Source: Manis javanica
Taxonomy: Eukaryota; Chordata; Mammalia; Pholidota; Manidae
Direction of reading: 5' to 3'
Assembly: GCF_040802235.1 (NCBI RefSeq)
Contig: NC_133158.1
Span: 36,522,001-36,586,000 of the forward strand
Length of the DNA: 64,000 nt
Part shown: piece after piece, positions 1 to 11,584 of the stretch
Layout of the letters: every line of letters starts with the position of its first letter
Position numbering within the stretch: position 1 is the first letter of the stretch
The notes under the pieces: model-generated
Told to the model about the DNA's origin: nothing
The model's input: the letters and a program-made list of their open reading frames with translations, nothing else
Database searches by the model: none
Translations under genes and position numbers: made by a program

Positions 1-1600
1 AGGGCGAGACACCCCAGGAAGGAGAGACCCAGAGATGCAAGGGAAGCAGGATCACAGAGACACAGGGACACAGAGGTGCCAGGGGCTTGGGGAGAAAGCT
101 TGAGGGGCCTGAGCAGGGCAGACAAGCGGATGGCTGGGTACAGCCTAGGGGCCAAGCCAGTGGTTGCAGCAAGAGGGTGGCAAGGATGCCTTGTCCACCC
201 CCTGCCCACCTGGCCACTGACCCCTGCCCCGCCTGCAGGGCCCCATGGAGCCGGCCACCCACCTTCTGCCATGGCCTCCCAGAGCAGCCCTCCCACTGGG
301 GCAGGGTCTTGTGGCACATCCAGACCTCCCCAGCCTGCCCCCTCTGCCACGATGGGGTCACAGGCCCCAGGGTCCCTCCCTGGCCAGGCAAAGTCCCAAG
401 CCCAGCTCAGAGCAGGGACAACAGCTGCTTCCACTCAGGAGCCACCGGCGCCCTCGGTCCAGCTTTAGGACGATCGTATCATCAAACCTTTGCCAAGTTG
501 GCAGCGGCCTCATCTTGGGAACGGAAGGGAAAATGCCAAGCACCTATGATGTGCTTTCTCCACCAAACCTCGGCCACACCACCGGATGACGGCCCTGCCC
601 ATTGTCCAGGATGGGAATTTGGAGAGAATTCCCATTGTAACCGACTCAACAAGGATTCATCCCTTAGCTGGGCGCCAGACCTTGGAGGGTGTGGGGACAA
701 GTCAGGGCCCCGCGTCCTGCCTCCACGGGCTCAGGGCCTGGCAGGCCTCAGGATGCCTGGGCCCTGCCCTCACAGCTTGAGCCCCAGCTCAGTCCAGGCC
801 TGGTCCATGCACCTCTGCAGATGTGGGTCCTGCCTGGAGAACCCTTCCCTGCCTGCTGGCCGAGGGAGCATACACCCAGCACTGTGAAGTCCTGTGCTGC
901 CCCTGGCACCCTGCAACCCCCAGCCAGCCACCCTATGGACCCCATCATTGCCCCGCCCTTGCAAGTGCCTGGTCCTGCCTCTGCATCAGACCAGCCCAGG
1001 GGAGCGCCACCCTCTCTCCACTCTGTCCAGGGCCCAGCTCCGAAGGGAGTGCAGACTGGAGTGCAGACCAGGGCCTCAGGAATGCAGACGGCCACCTCGG
1101 CAACAGGCTCAGACTTCAGATCTGTACACCCACTCTGTGCTGGGTGCCCCCGGGGATCCCCCAGGCATCCCACGATGACCCAGGAGCCCCCACTGTGGGC
1201 TCCAGAAACCTGACTGCTGCCCCAGACTGCTCCCTGGGCTGCAGGCTGCCAACACCAGCCGGCCCAGGCAGCCCCAGGGACAGCTGCGTGCTCCTCTGAC
1301 CTGTCACTCCCTGCCCTGGCCTAGAAAGGCACCTTGTTTCTCACCAGGGGGCATGATGACCACTTCTGATTTGTTCCAGAGTCATTCACTGTTAGTGTGA
1401 AGTCCAGACTCCTCGCAGTGGCCCACAGGAAAATACTAAAGTCCCCTCGGACTTCAGGGCCAACTTCCCACTGTGCCCTCAGCCTCCAAACTCCTCTTAA
1501 AGACCCAGGACAAGGTGCCAACACCCACCAAGACCCCAGGTTCCCAGCTTCATCCTTTACCACCTCCCACCTCCCTCTTTATCCACAATGGGTGGCTTAT
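1..1600. other. GC-rich non-coding stretch
   Basis: Open frames here overlap in several frames on both strands without splice signals or family resemblance, as expected by chance in GC-rich DNA. The only site noted is a CTCF-like motif at 1341-1354. Confidence 0.5.
1341..1354 (+). promoter_or_regulatory. CTCF-like core motif
   Basis: TCACCAGGGGGCAT matches 12 of 14 positions of the published CTCF core CCASYAGRKGGCRS, in plus orientation. Sequence match only; occupancy is unknown. Confidence 0.35.
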
Positions 1601-1601
1601 G

Positions 1602-1905
1602 TATGTATGTATTTGCAACTGTGGTCAAATACATATAACATAGAATTTATCATCTTAAGCATTAAGTGTGCAGCTCAGTGGCATTAAGCACGTCCATGTT
1701 GTTGTGCAATGATCCACGCCACCATCCCCAGAACTTTTCATTTTCCCAAACTGAAGCTCCGTCCCCATGAAACCCTCCTCCCTCCCCCTCCCCCAGCCCC
1801 TGGCTGCCTCCATTCTGCTCTGTCTCTGTGACTTCAGTGACCCCTCTGGGGACCTCATGGAATCGTCCAGTGTTTGTCATGCTGGATTTGTATTTATTGC
1901 TCGGA
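1602..1905 (-). mobile_element. L1M 3' UTR fragment (antisense)
   Basis: Reads as the reverse of an old mammalian L1 3' UTR. The recognisable order is an AT-rich start, the 'aagtgtgcagctcagtggcatta' type block, 'gttgttgtgcaatgatcca', a C-rich stretch, then 'gacctcatggaatcgt'. Heavily diverged, with no coding content. Confidence 0.8.
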
Positions 1906-3720
1906 CCCCAGCAAGCCAGCCCTGCTCTCTCTCGACCTCAGTGGCAGGCGTTTTCCACCCCCAGCGTGTGGCATGGCTGTGGGTGACTGTAGGCCAGGCT
2001 GACCACCCCCAACCGGATGGTGGGTCAGGATGGGACAGGGTGAGACGCAGTGTCTGGGGACAGCTTTGACCACTTCCACTACCTTACATAAACAGCAATC
2101 TGCAGGGACAAGGTTGTCTGACAAATCTGACATTTATTTTGCACCTTGTGCTTATTGTAACCAGTTAAAAATGTATAGAAGATGATAAACTAAAAAAAAC
2201 CCATAGACACTCTGCAGAATTCCAAAATGGGTCTCACTGGGCTAAAATCAGGCTGTTTAGCTGAATTGCAGTCCTTGTGCGGGTACTGGCGGAGAATCCG
2301 TCCCCGGGCCTCTGAGGCTGCCTGCAGTCCTCGGCTGGTGGCCCTCTCGGCAGCCAGAGTGGACCATTTCCGAGTCTGACTCTAGCCTTCCTGCCTCTAA
2401 AGACCCTTGTGAGGACACTGGGCCCACTGATCCGGATGAGCTCCTTGTTTCAAGATCCTTAATCGTACCCACAAAGCCCCTTTAGCCACCCCCATAGTTC
2501 TGGGGCTGTGGACATCCTTAGGGGACATTATTCAGCCCCCTGGAAGGCCTACAGAAAAAACAGGGGACAGCAGGGCTGGTAAGAGGCCAGCTAATGGCCA
2601 CCCACTTCTACACGGGCCTCCTGCCTGGGAAGGGCCCTTGAATGCCCGGGGCCCCTGGGGCAGGCCCTGGCAATAATGCTTGTCCCCTGAAGGGGACCTC
2701 GGTGGAAGGAGGATGGGCTGCGTGTGGGATCAGAGCAAAGTGGACGAGATCAGGAGGCCCTGTGTACGTGGCAAGGTCAGCAGGCAGCTGGCAGGGCTCA
2801 GGACCTGCTCAGCCCAGTGTACTGGAGACCCCAGGCCTGTCCCCGCTCGGGTCTGGGGCTTGTTTCCTCATCTGGCAGAGCTGTCCCCCTGCCTGGTGCT
2901 GGAGCACTCCCAGCGGGCCACTCCCCAGGCTGTGCTGCTTGCACAGAGCCCCTGACACCTCGGCCATCTCGAGGCGTTAGTTGCCCCTTCAACTGACCCC
3001 TGTGAATGATCAAGGCACAGGTCCCTGGGGAAGGCCCAGGATGGTGGCACAGAGCTGGTCCCGGGGAGGGTGTCCCAGGATGCCAATAAATTGTAGGACC
3101 TCCACAAGGCTTTGTTTTAAGTAAAGTTTTGATCACAGCTTCTGTCGGCAACTCAGGGGGGTCTTGGGCCCACCCAGGGCTGAGAGTGACCTCAGATGAC
3201 ATCTCTGGGCCCCCCTCCCCCTCTCCCCACTGCCAGGGCTGCCTGGCCTCAGTCCCTGCACCTGGCACTCCCTGGCTTGGGGGGCTTCTACATGTGGAGC
3301 GGGCCATGCCTCCATGGGGCCTGGGAGGCATGGTAGCTGGGCAGTTCTGGGCCAGGGCCGTCCTGCCAACCGCATTGCGCTGTCACACCCCAAAGCAGGA
3401 ACCTGGCACCGCGAGCCACTTGAACCCCCAGGCGCCGTGGTTACGGCTGCGGTCACCCAAGCAGCCGGTCAGGAAACCCCTAGGGTCGTGGGGTTCTGGG
3501 GTGGCAGCAAGCGTATATACAAGCCATCCCTCCTCCAGACGCTCAGGCCACCTCGGCCACCCCAAGCCCTCGCCATACCCACACACATCTCCCCACCGCC
3601 ACACCCGCGGCCCTTCAGCTCCCACCCCCAGGGAGTCATTCCATTCTTCTCCATCAAGGCCATGTGGAGCTGTCTTCTTATGGCCGTGGTCCCCCCACCC
3701 CGTTTCTCCTTCCTTTGGGA
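1906..3720. other. Non-coding stretch, mostly GC-rich
   Basis: Around 2115-2215 there is a small AT-rich patch that could be a conserved element or an unrecognised repeat. AATAAA at about 3088 has no supporting terminal exon. Nothing else is defensible. Confidence 0.4.
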
Positions 3721-3724
3721 CCAC

Positions 3725-3875
3725 AGGAATCGTCCTTTCTGCTTGTGAGCTCCTAAACCTCTTATCCCCTGGCATTTGCGTTGCCAGTGCCTTGAGGGCA
3801 GGGATGGTCTCTGCTCTGTCTCTAGCTTGCCCGCATGGTCAGAGCCCACTGGATGGTGCCTGCTGAGTGGACACA
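3725..3875 (+). mobile_element. Possible L2 3' fragment
   Basis: Contains 'cttgtgagctcc' and 'ttgagggcagggatggtct', typical phrases of the L2 3' region. The match is short, so this is tentative. Confidence 0.4.
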
Positions 3876-4071
3876 GCATTGCCCTGCACAACTACAGGAG
3901 ACAGGGCTCGGGTCACAGGGACCCTGTGGCTATGGGAGTGAGGGGAGCAGGCTGGGCCTGGGCCCCTTCCCACTCCACCAGTCCTGTGGTGCCCTCTCAC
4001 AGCTCTGCTGCTGTGTGGTTCTCCACCCGTGTGGCTCCAGGCCTGGGCCTGCACCTGCAACAGAGTCCCTT

Positions 4072-4190
4072 TAGGAATGGAAAGAGTTAATTGCAAGAGA
4101 CTGATTCCCATACTTGTTTTAAATTGGCATTTAATTTACAAGCTAATTATTAATGAGGCTTATCGATCACCTGCCAATTGCTGGCTGGGA
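4072..4190. promoter_or_regulatory. AT-rich island with homeodomain cores, candidate conserved enhancer
   Basis: A sharply AT-rich block in GC-rich surroundings contains TTAATTGCAAG, ATTTAATTT and CTAATTATTAATGAG within about 100 bases, followed by CCAATTGC. It matches no repeat family I know. Dense TAAT cores are typical of conserved developmental enhancers. Conservation itself cannot be tested here. Confidence 0.4.
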
Positions 4191-4519
4191 AAGGCCGGCT
4201 CCAGCAATCATCCTCCGTGGGCACCTGTGCTTCTCGCAGAGCTGGGCCAGCAGCACCATCTCTGCTCGCATTTGTTCATCTGCTGGCTTTGCTGCAGATG
4301 GACTGGGTCTTCTCCCACAGCCCTGGCTGACTCAGTGGTGTTGGTGCTGCTCAGATCTAGGGGCTCCCCTGGGGGTGGCAGTCCCCCTGCTCTTCATGCA
4401 GCCATGGCCGGCCTGGGCACTGCCTCCACAGCCTTACTCCTGCCTTGGGCTTCAGACCGTGAGTGTGCTGGGCTGTATCCTGGGTGCTTCTCCATGGATG
4501 GCCTGCACATGGGCTTGAC

Positions 4520-4700
4520 ATCTTCCTCCCTGAATCTGACTTCCATTCTGTGTCCCTTCTCATGGGTGGTCCCTCTGGCTACCCAGTTGCTGACCCAGGC
4601 ACCCATGAATCATCCTGAACTCCCCCTCAGGCTGCATCCTGTGGATTCTTCCCCTCTGTGCCTTCTGCCACTACCCTGGTCTAAGCCTTCACAATCCTTC
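4520..4700 (+). mobile_element. Probable L2 ORF2 fragment (sense)
   Basis: The stretch ending 'ccactaccctggtctaagcc' resembles the L2 coding segment for TLVQATIIS. It abuts an antisense L2 at about 4700. Confidence 0.45.
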
Positions 4701-4704
4701 ACCT

Positions 4705-5500
4705 GTAGGAGGTGAGGAAGCAAGCCAGGGGAGAGCATCCCCTGCCAAGCACAGCCAGTGCAAAAGCCCTGAGGAAGCAGCATTCTCTGAAAGGCAAAGA
4801 CATCTTTGAGATGGATGGAGAGAGAAGCAGGAGAGGAGGCAGCAGGGGGCTAGATCATATACAGAGACTTGTATGGTGGGCCCTCCTAAGGGCTATGTTC
4901 TTTGTTGGGTAGGTGGGAGGCCATGGGAAATTTCAGGGCAGTGGAGTGGCCAACTTACATTTATGAGGGATCACTCTGGCTACTGCACGGAGGAGACTGT
5001 GGGGCTGTAAGGCTGGAGACAAGGAGCCCAGAAAGGAGGCTGTGGCCGCTCTCTGGGTGAGAGAGAATGGTGACTTACATCAGAGGGCAGTCATGGATGT
5101 GGTATAATAGGTAGAGTATAACTGAAACGTAAAACTGACGAGCTATGCTGGTGGATTGGATGTGGGGTTGAGAGAAAGGAGTCAAGGGCGACTCCAAGGT
5201 TTCTGGAGTGAGAAATGGAGTTGCCATTCAACCAGATAGGGAAGACCGGGGCCAGCACAGGGGTGTCAGGGAAAATCTAGAGTGCAGTGTGGGCCATGCT
5301 GAGTTTAACATGCATGACAAGCAGCTAAATAAGAGATGCCCAGTAACCACTTGGAGACATTATCTGGGGTTAAGAGAAAGGCCAGGGCCTGGGGTAGAAA
5401 GTGGAGATCTATCGGCACATGCAATGATATTTAAAGGTTTGAGAATGGCTGAGAGCACCAGGGGAGTGAGTAGAGATGGAGAAAGGTCCGTGCACACTCA
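4705..5500 (-). mobile_element. L2 LINE fragment (antisense)
   Basis: Carries the antisense L2 landmarks in order: 'gtgcaaaagccctgaggaagcag', 'gggggctagatcatat' followed by 'agacttgtatgg', 'gatcactctggctactg', then 'gattggatgtggggttgagagaaaggagtcaagg'. These lie opposite the reverse transcriptase region of the CR1-like ORF2. No frame is intact. Confidence 0.8.
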
Positions 5501-5539
5501 GAGGCCAGAGAGAGGAGGAGGGACTGGCAGAGGGGAGTA

Positions 5540-5850
5540 AGAAGGAATGGGCTCCACCTCAGTTCAAACACTCCATCTCCTTCTGCTCCAGTCAGAGCTA
5601 CCCGCTTACAAGGGACAGAGCCAGATCTAGCTGATGCAAGTTAAAAGGAGGAAGGAGCACTGTTGAATGGCTACAGGCTGAGTCCAAGGAAAAAGGAACC
5701 CCCAAACCTGGGGGAAGGCCAGGAACGGGCAGCTCCAGGTAGATCAAGGGTGGTCTCTTTGGGCTCCTGCTATTGGACTAGATCAGCTCTGACAGTGCTC
5801 CATTCTTGTGAAAATCTGCTCAAACACTTATTGGCCAATGTAGTGGAGAA
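5540..5850. other. Unclassified old sequence between two L2 pieces
   Basis: Moderate GC, no splice-bounded frame. It could be another decayed repeat, but I cannot name the family. Confidence 0.3.
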
Positions 5851-5854
5851 GGGT

Positions 5855-6050
5855 GGGCACCATCATTGCCAGCATCCCCTCAACCATCACCGGCACCATC
5901 ACATCACACCACCACTTCCATATTGCCGCTACCACCATCACCTCCACCAGCATGTCTGCTGTCACCACTGACAGCAGACCACCCTCACTGCCATCACCAG
6001 CACTCCCATCTCCAGCACCCAAACACCGTCACTAGACCCTCACCACCACT
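5855..6050. repeat. Degenerate CAT/CAC triplet repeat (smaller tract)
   Basis: Interrupted runs of caccatcac, ccaccact and catcacc on the plus strand. It is a diverged simple-repeat tract lying between two antisense L2 segments. Poly-His/Thr open frames across it are artefacts. Confidence 0.75.
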
Positions 6051-6079
6051 TCATATATTATATGTGTGCCTGCTATCCG

Positions 6080-7462
6080 GCAGGGAGAGTGGTGGGTTTG
6101 GTGGATGCCGTGATGAGCAAAGATTATTTCTCCCTGCAAGTGGATTACAGCCCAGCGAGGGAGAGAGATTTCAATCAAATAGTCACAGTGGAAATTGTAA
6201 GACTGCAGCTCAAGAGGTGCCACAGGAGACAGACAAGATGTTGGGAGGGTCTCAAAGGGGGTTTGATCCAGATAGGAAGATGAGAGAAGGCTGCCCTGAG
6301 ATCAGAAAGGCAAGTGTGAATTCATCAGGGGGAGGGGAAAGTGCATTAGGCAGAGACACCTGCATGTGCAAAGTCTCTGTGGCAGAAGGGGCATGTGAGT
6401 AGCAGGGAATGGAGGAAGGCCGGTGTGGCTGGAGAGTGAGAGCAGGGAGTGTGGTGGCAGGGACAAGATGGTGTCGCTGGGCCTGGCATGAGTATTGCCT
6501 CCTTGATCTTAAGAGCAATGGAAAGTCATGGAAGAGTTTGAAGCAGGAAGGTGACATGGGATTTGAATTGTGAAAAGACCATCTTTCAACAGTGTGAGGA
6601 GAGGATACAAGGGGCCAGCATGGCAGCAGGGAGACCAATTAGGAGGATGACACAGTCATCCAGGCAGAGGGTGACAGCCCACCTGGAGGGCTGGAGAAAA
6701 GAAGGGTGAGATGGAGAAAAAAAAGATTCATCAGCTAGATGGGAAGTAGGATATCAAAGGACCTCATGGTAGACCAGGTATCTGATTTAAGGAAAGGGGG
6801 CTGCTGGGGCAGACCCCCAGGTTTTGGCCTCAAATGAATTGTGGGGCCATTCCCTGAGACTGGGAAATTAATAGAGGTCCACACTGGAGGGAAGAGCAAA
6901 AGTTCAGATTTGGACTTGATAGGTAGGAGGTGCCTTTGAGACCCCTGAAATATTTCAAATAGGCAATTAGACCCATGGATCTGGACTCGTTGGGGAGCTC
7001 AGGTCAGACAATTCACTTTTGGGGGTCATTTGAAGCTAAGGAGTAAAAGCAGGGAGTGAGAGGGAGATGACAGGACCTCAAATCTCCATCCTTAGTGCCA
7101 GAACCAGTAGGCTCAGCCTTCAGATGACTGGGAGCAGGAGCCTCCAGAGGGACAGACAGGAAGGAAACTGGAGCATGTAGGACTTTCCAGCCAGGAGAGG
7201 AGGGCGTTGTGAGAAGAAATGACTGATCAACTATGCTGACCACTGCTGAGAGGGTCGAGCATGATGGAGGTGGTCTAAGGAACAGTCATAGGTTTGGGCA
7301 GCCTGGAGAACATCGTAGACCTTAGCAAAAAACATTTCTATGGAGTGATGGGGAGCAGAAGTCAGACTGGGGAAAGGGTAGAGGTTGAGGAAATGGATGA
7401 AGATGACACTCTTTTAAGTTATTGGCTGTAAGAGGCAGTAGAGATGTGAGGGAGTAGCTAGA
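6080..7462 (-). mobile_element. L2 LINE, long antisense copy
   Basis: Roughly 1.4 kb opposite L2 ORF2 and its 3' region. Landmarks include 'atgtgcaaagtctctgtggcag', 'ggaaggccggtgtggctggag', 'gaccaattaggagg', 'cccaggttttggcctcaa' and 'gctgaccactgctgagaggg'. This is one of the longest L2 relics in the window. It may be the same insertion as the 4.7-kb piece, split by the triplet tract, but the landmark order there restarts, favouring two copies. Confidence 0.8.
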
Positions 7463-7469
7463 CTGGAAT

Positions 7470-7690
7470 GAGTTAAATGATGCTGAGGTAACAACTCCTT
7501 AATCACTGTGGCTTATCCCAATAAATGTGTATTTCAAGGTCACATTGTGTGCCTACTTCTGGTCCATGGGAGCCTCTGCTCCACACAGTCACTCAGGGAC
7601 ACAGGCCAATAGTCTCCATCAATTTGTAGTGGCCTTATCTGGGGCAGGTGCCTCTGCAGTTGCCATGGCAGGGAAAAAGAGACTGGACAA
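7470..7690. mobile_element. Unclassified ancient interspersed repeat
   Basis: 'gctgaggtaacaa...cactgtggctta' and later 'cagttgccatggcaggg' resemble a common mammalian repeat that I cannot assign with confidence to a DNA-transposon or LTR family. Confidence 0.35.
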
Positions 7691-7691
7691 T

Positions 7692-9000
7692 CATTTTTCT
7701 TTAAAATGTTTATTATGAAAGCTGTCAATCATGTGTAAAGTTGGAGAGAGTAGGATCATGAGTCTCCTTGTGCCCACTGCCCAGCTTCAACAATTACCAG
7801 CATATGACCAATTTTAATTTATCTACATCCTTGTCCATTCCCCAAACCATGAACTATTTTAAAGCAAATCTCTGATATCATATTTTTTCCTCCATAAGGA
7901 TATGATAAAGACTTAAAAGACATAACCACAATACCTTTATCACATCTAAAAAGCAATAGCTCTTAATATCATCATCAAGCACTTAGTATTATTTGAATTT
8001 CCCTAATTATTTTTGATGTTGTTCAAAACAGCTTTCAAACAAGATCCACACATTGCATTTGACTGATAAGTCTTTTAGGCTCTTAAATTTATAATTTCCG
8101 CTTCCAATTGTCTTTCCTTCTAATTCCTTTGTTGGGGAAACTGATATTTGACCTATAGAAAGTCTTGTTTTGTTAATTTGTCAATTGCATTGCTGTGGCG
8201 TCATTTAACATGTTCCTCTAAACCCTGCATTTTCTGCAGGTCTAGAGGCTTGATCAGATTCAGGTAAGAGTTTTTGGCAAGATGTTTTGGCAAATTTTGC
8301 ATGTTTGATGTGTACTTTCTACACCATCACTCCAGGAGACACCTAATATCTGATCATTTCCTTTTTATGATGGTGCAGGAGTTATCAGCTTGACCCACAT
8401 CCATTATAAAGTCCCCCATTTGCTTCTCACTAAGGGTTTGGTAACCACTAATGATCATGCATAATTCCACTATTAAAGGGCCACAAAGTGGTTATATTCT
8501 ATCATTACCTTCTCACTTATTAATTAGAATTTTCCTAAAGAGAGCTTTTATCAACTAGTTATTCTGAGAAAAAGTTCTTAAAGGAAATGGAAGCTAAATG
8601 GTTGTTCTCACCTTTTATTTAAAAAGTTTTTAGAATAATAAATTGGTTCCTAGCTGACCCAATGTTGACCATGAGTTTTTTAGCTACTCTTCTATACACA
8701 TGGGTTTTTAACATCTTTATTGTATCTCTGCAGAGTTTTCTGATGTTCATATTGTGGCAGCCCCTGAGGCTTCTCTTCATGACCCCCTGGACGTTGATCA
8801 CTCCAGGCTTTCTGCATGATAAGAAATCCCAGGCTCATCTTGAATATTTTCTGCCCCAGCCTTGGAATCAGACATGTATCCAATGAACCCTGGTTACTTT
8901 GAGTGGGATGTGGTATTTTGGGTCCATGGAAATGAAGAACTGCACTGGGGCCTAAAATATGGACGAGAAAAAGGAGTATTTGGATATGGATACCAGTCCC
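7692..9000 (-). mobile_element. L1M long 3' UTR copy (antisense)
   Basis: AT-rich block with the characteristic order of an old L1M 3' UTR read backward: 'cccagcttcaacaattacc', 'tgaactattttaaagcaaatc', 'gatccacacattgcatttg', 'catttaacatgttcctct', 'ctagaggcttgatcagattc', 'tctatcattaccttctc' and finally 'aaccctggttac'. It spans about 1.3 kb and has no ORF content. Confidence 0.8.
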
Positions 9001-9096
9001 CCTGTTACAGGAGTTCAGGAGGGCAATGGAAGAATACTGGAGGTTTGAGGATGCTCAAATGCCCTGGGAAGAATACAGCTGAATGAAAGAGGAGGA

Positions 9097-9097
<1 letters not shown>

Positions 9098-9151
<54 letters not shown>
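9098..9151. repeat. (TG)n microsatellite, about 27 units
   Basis: Uninterrupted TG dinucleotides, followed by a short GCACGTGTGG and a purine-rich GGGAGA tract. Probably length-polymorphic, and can adopt Z-DNA. Cysteine/valine ORFs across it are spurious. Confidence 0.95.
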
Positions 9152-9152
<1 letters not shown>

Positions 9153-9559
9153 ACGTGTGGGGCGGTTGGGGGGAGAAGGGAGGGAGAGAGAGAAAAGGGT
9201 CTGCTGATAATGCAGAGTTCTTGGAAAGGAGCTGGGGAGCTGGGTCCAAGGCACAGGTGGATGGATTGGCCTTCAGTGGAAGCAACAATTCCGCTACTCT
9301 AACAGCAGAGAGGGAAGATGGACACATGGGTGCTTCATCACAGGAAGATGAGGGACTTCCTTTTGCCTCTATTTTTTTCAGTAGAATTGGAGGTGAGGTC
9401 ATTTTCTGAGAATAAAGTGAGAGGAGAGCAGGGGAGAGGGTTGGGTTTGGTGAGGGTAAAATTCAGAAGTGGCTGTTTAGAGAGTTGGCTGAAGAAGCAT
9501 AGCCAATGGTACATTGCTGGGCAGTGTGGAGGGCTCTGGGGCTGGGAATCGTGAATCCA

Positions 9560-10155
9560 CCCTGAAATCAACCTGCCCTGGTGTGTGGCTCTCTCTTTCC
9601 GGGCTTAGTTGCTCTGGAGCAGACAAGAAGAAGGCAGATGGTTGTAGGAACCAGCATCCAAGATGGCCTCCTGACACTCAGGCCCCTGTGTAGAACCCTC
9701 CACACCAGACAGACTCACCCATGCAACCAGTAAGATATGTCAGAAATGACAGAGTGTGACTTGCAAGGTTAGGTCATGAAAGATACTGTGGCCTTCATCT
9801 TCTGCTCTTGGGTCACTTGCTGTGGGGGTAGCCGGCTGCCATATCATGGGGATGCTCAGCCAACTCCATGAGGGCCCACCTGGTGAGGAACGAAGTCACC
9901 TCCCAGGAGCCAGCATCAGGTGCATCCTTGTGAGTGAGCCATGCCAGCAGTGGGTCCCCCAACCTCAGTCAACCCTCAAGAGGATGACAGTCAACATCTT
10001 GATGGCAATCTTGGAAAGACCCTGGGTCAGAACCACCCAACTAAGCTCCTGGGTTCCTGACCCACAGAAACTGTGTGCAATAACACATGTTGTTGAAGTT
10101 TGAAGTTGTAACTTTGGGGGTAATTTATTACACAGTATAGACAACTAATACCTTT
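9560..10155 (+). mobile_element. LTR-like ancient repeat (MaLR/MLT1-like)
   Basis: The 3' end reads 'cagaaactgtgtgcaataac' then 'gggggtaatttatta' and 'gacaactaatac', phrases typical of old mammalian MaLR-class or similar repeats. Upstream, 'gtgacttgcaaggttagg' and 'tagccggctgccat' belong to the same unit. The class assignment is uncertain. It ends beside an A-run at about 10163-10178. Confidence 0.5.
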
Positions 10156-10189
10156 ATTGTGATTAAAAAAAAAAAAAGACAGTGGTGCA

Positions 10190-10625
10190 GGGAGCAGATA
10201 GTGATCAAGGTGTGGGGTCTTTTAAACAGTGATCCTGGAGAAGGATGTCTAAGAGCCCAGCCAGTGTAGCTTCTTGAGGATGAGGCAGTCAAAGGACTGA
10301 AAGGCCAGCTATGGTGCTGGTTGTCCAGGTGGACACTGAGGACCTCCAGGAGGATGGAACAGTCTGGGATCGAGGGCCAGCCTGTGAGCCAGGTTCCAAA
10401 TTATCCCATGAACGAGGAGGAGGAGTGACTGGGAAATTGGGAGATACAGCATCAAGGACAGGAGCAGAGGAAGCCTGCCATTGTGCCATCAAAGGTGAGG
10501 GCTGGGCTTTGGGGTCTGTTTTAGTATGATGAGGAACAGTGCTAGTTAGAAAGAAATCAAAGAGCAAAGAGAAAACCAATCTCACTTCCTGGCTCTGGGG
10601 TAAGTGGTCATTGAGAAATTAAAGT
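10190..10625. other. Purine-rich non-coding segment
   Basis: GA-rich sequence between the LTR-like repeat and the triplet satellite. Possibly an old repeat; no family recognised. Confidence 0.3.
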
Positions 10626-10629
10626 TGTC

Positions 10630-11370
10630 ATCAACACTGTTGCCATCACGCCATCACCACCACCACTGTCCCCACTGCCATTATCATCACCTTCAGTGTC
10701 AGCAAATCCTGGCCATTAGCAGAAACATCATCTTCACCACCAGCACAAATACCATCACCACCTGTCACTGCCAACCCAGACATTATCAGTGATACTGTGA
10801 TCGCCATCTCCACCCATACACCTTTAAACACCACCACCATCATGATCACTGCCACCACCACCACCACCATCACCACCACCGCTGCCATAACCACCACCAC
10901 CACTACCATCGCCACCATCACCACCACCACATAACCACCACCACCACCATAATCACCACTACCACCACCATGACCACCACCATCACCATCACCAACACCA
11001 ACACCATGACCATGACCACTACCACCACCATCATAATCACCACTACCACCATCACCACCACCACGGCCACCACCATCAACATCACCATGACCACCATCAT
11101 CACTGCCACAACCACCACCACCACCACCACCACCACCACCATCATCATCACCATCACCACCATGACGATCACCATTGCAGGCACCATGATCACCTCCACC
11201 ATGATCACTCTCACAATCACTGCCACCTGGAGCCCCACCTTCCGCATCCTTGTGGCCCCACCATCACCAACACCGCCATGACCATCCAGACAGCACCATT
11301 ACCACTGCCATCTCTACCATTGCCTATAACCTGACCTTCACCACCACCATCTCTATCAGCATTATCCCCA
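10630..11370. repeat. Large CAC/CAT triplet satellite, about 0.74 kb
   Basis: Long imperfect array of CAC, CAT and ACC triplets, purest at about 10845-11170. The minus strand is a G-rich GGTGGTGAT array. It yields long poly-Val, poly-Met and poly-Thr frames in several phases, none biological. The 3' part (11170-11370) decays gradually into unique sequence. Confidence 0.95.
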
Positions 11371-11429
11371 CCATTGATTTGCACACCACTGGGCCAAGCT
11401 GCTACATGTCTGCCTCACTATCTGTGCCC

Positions 11430-11580
11430 CTTTCTTCCTTAGGAATAGAATGCCAGATTCTTCAGTGGGCACAAGGTCCCATGGAACAAAGACCACATTT
11501 TTCAGGCTCCCTTGCAGCTAGGTGTGGCCAGAAAACTAAATTCTAGCTGACAGATTATGAGTGGAAGTGGGGGGTCAGTC
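11430..11580. mobile_element. Unclassified ancient repeat fragment
   Basis: Contains 'cccttgcagctaggtgtggcc' and 'actaaattctagctgac', a combination familiar from a common mammalian interspersed repeat whose name I cannot give with confidence. Confidence 0.35.
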
Positions 11581-11584
11581 CCTC

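Noticed and set aside
3088..3093. AATAAA as a gene 3' end
   Set aside because: No upstream coding exon or splice acceptor supports a transcript end here.
9055..9402. Cys-Val and His-Thr repeat proteins
   Set aside because: Translation of the (TG)n microsatellite.
10646..11281. Poly-Val/Met and poly-Thr/Ile proteins
   Set aside because: Direct translation of the CAC/CAT satellite in several phases.
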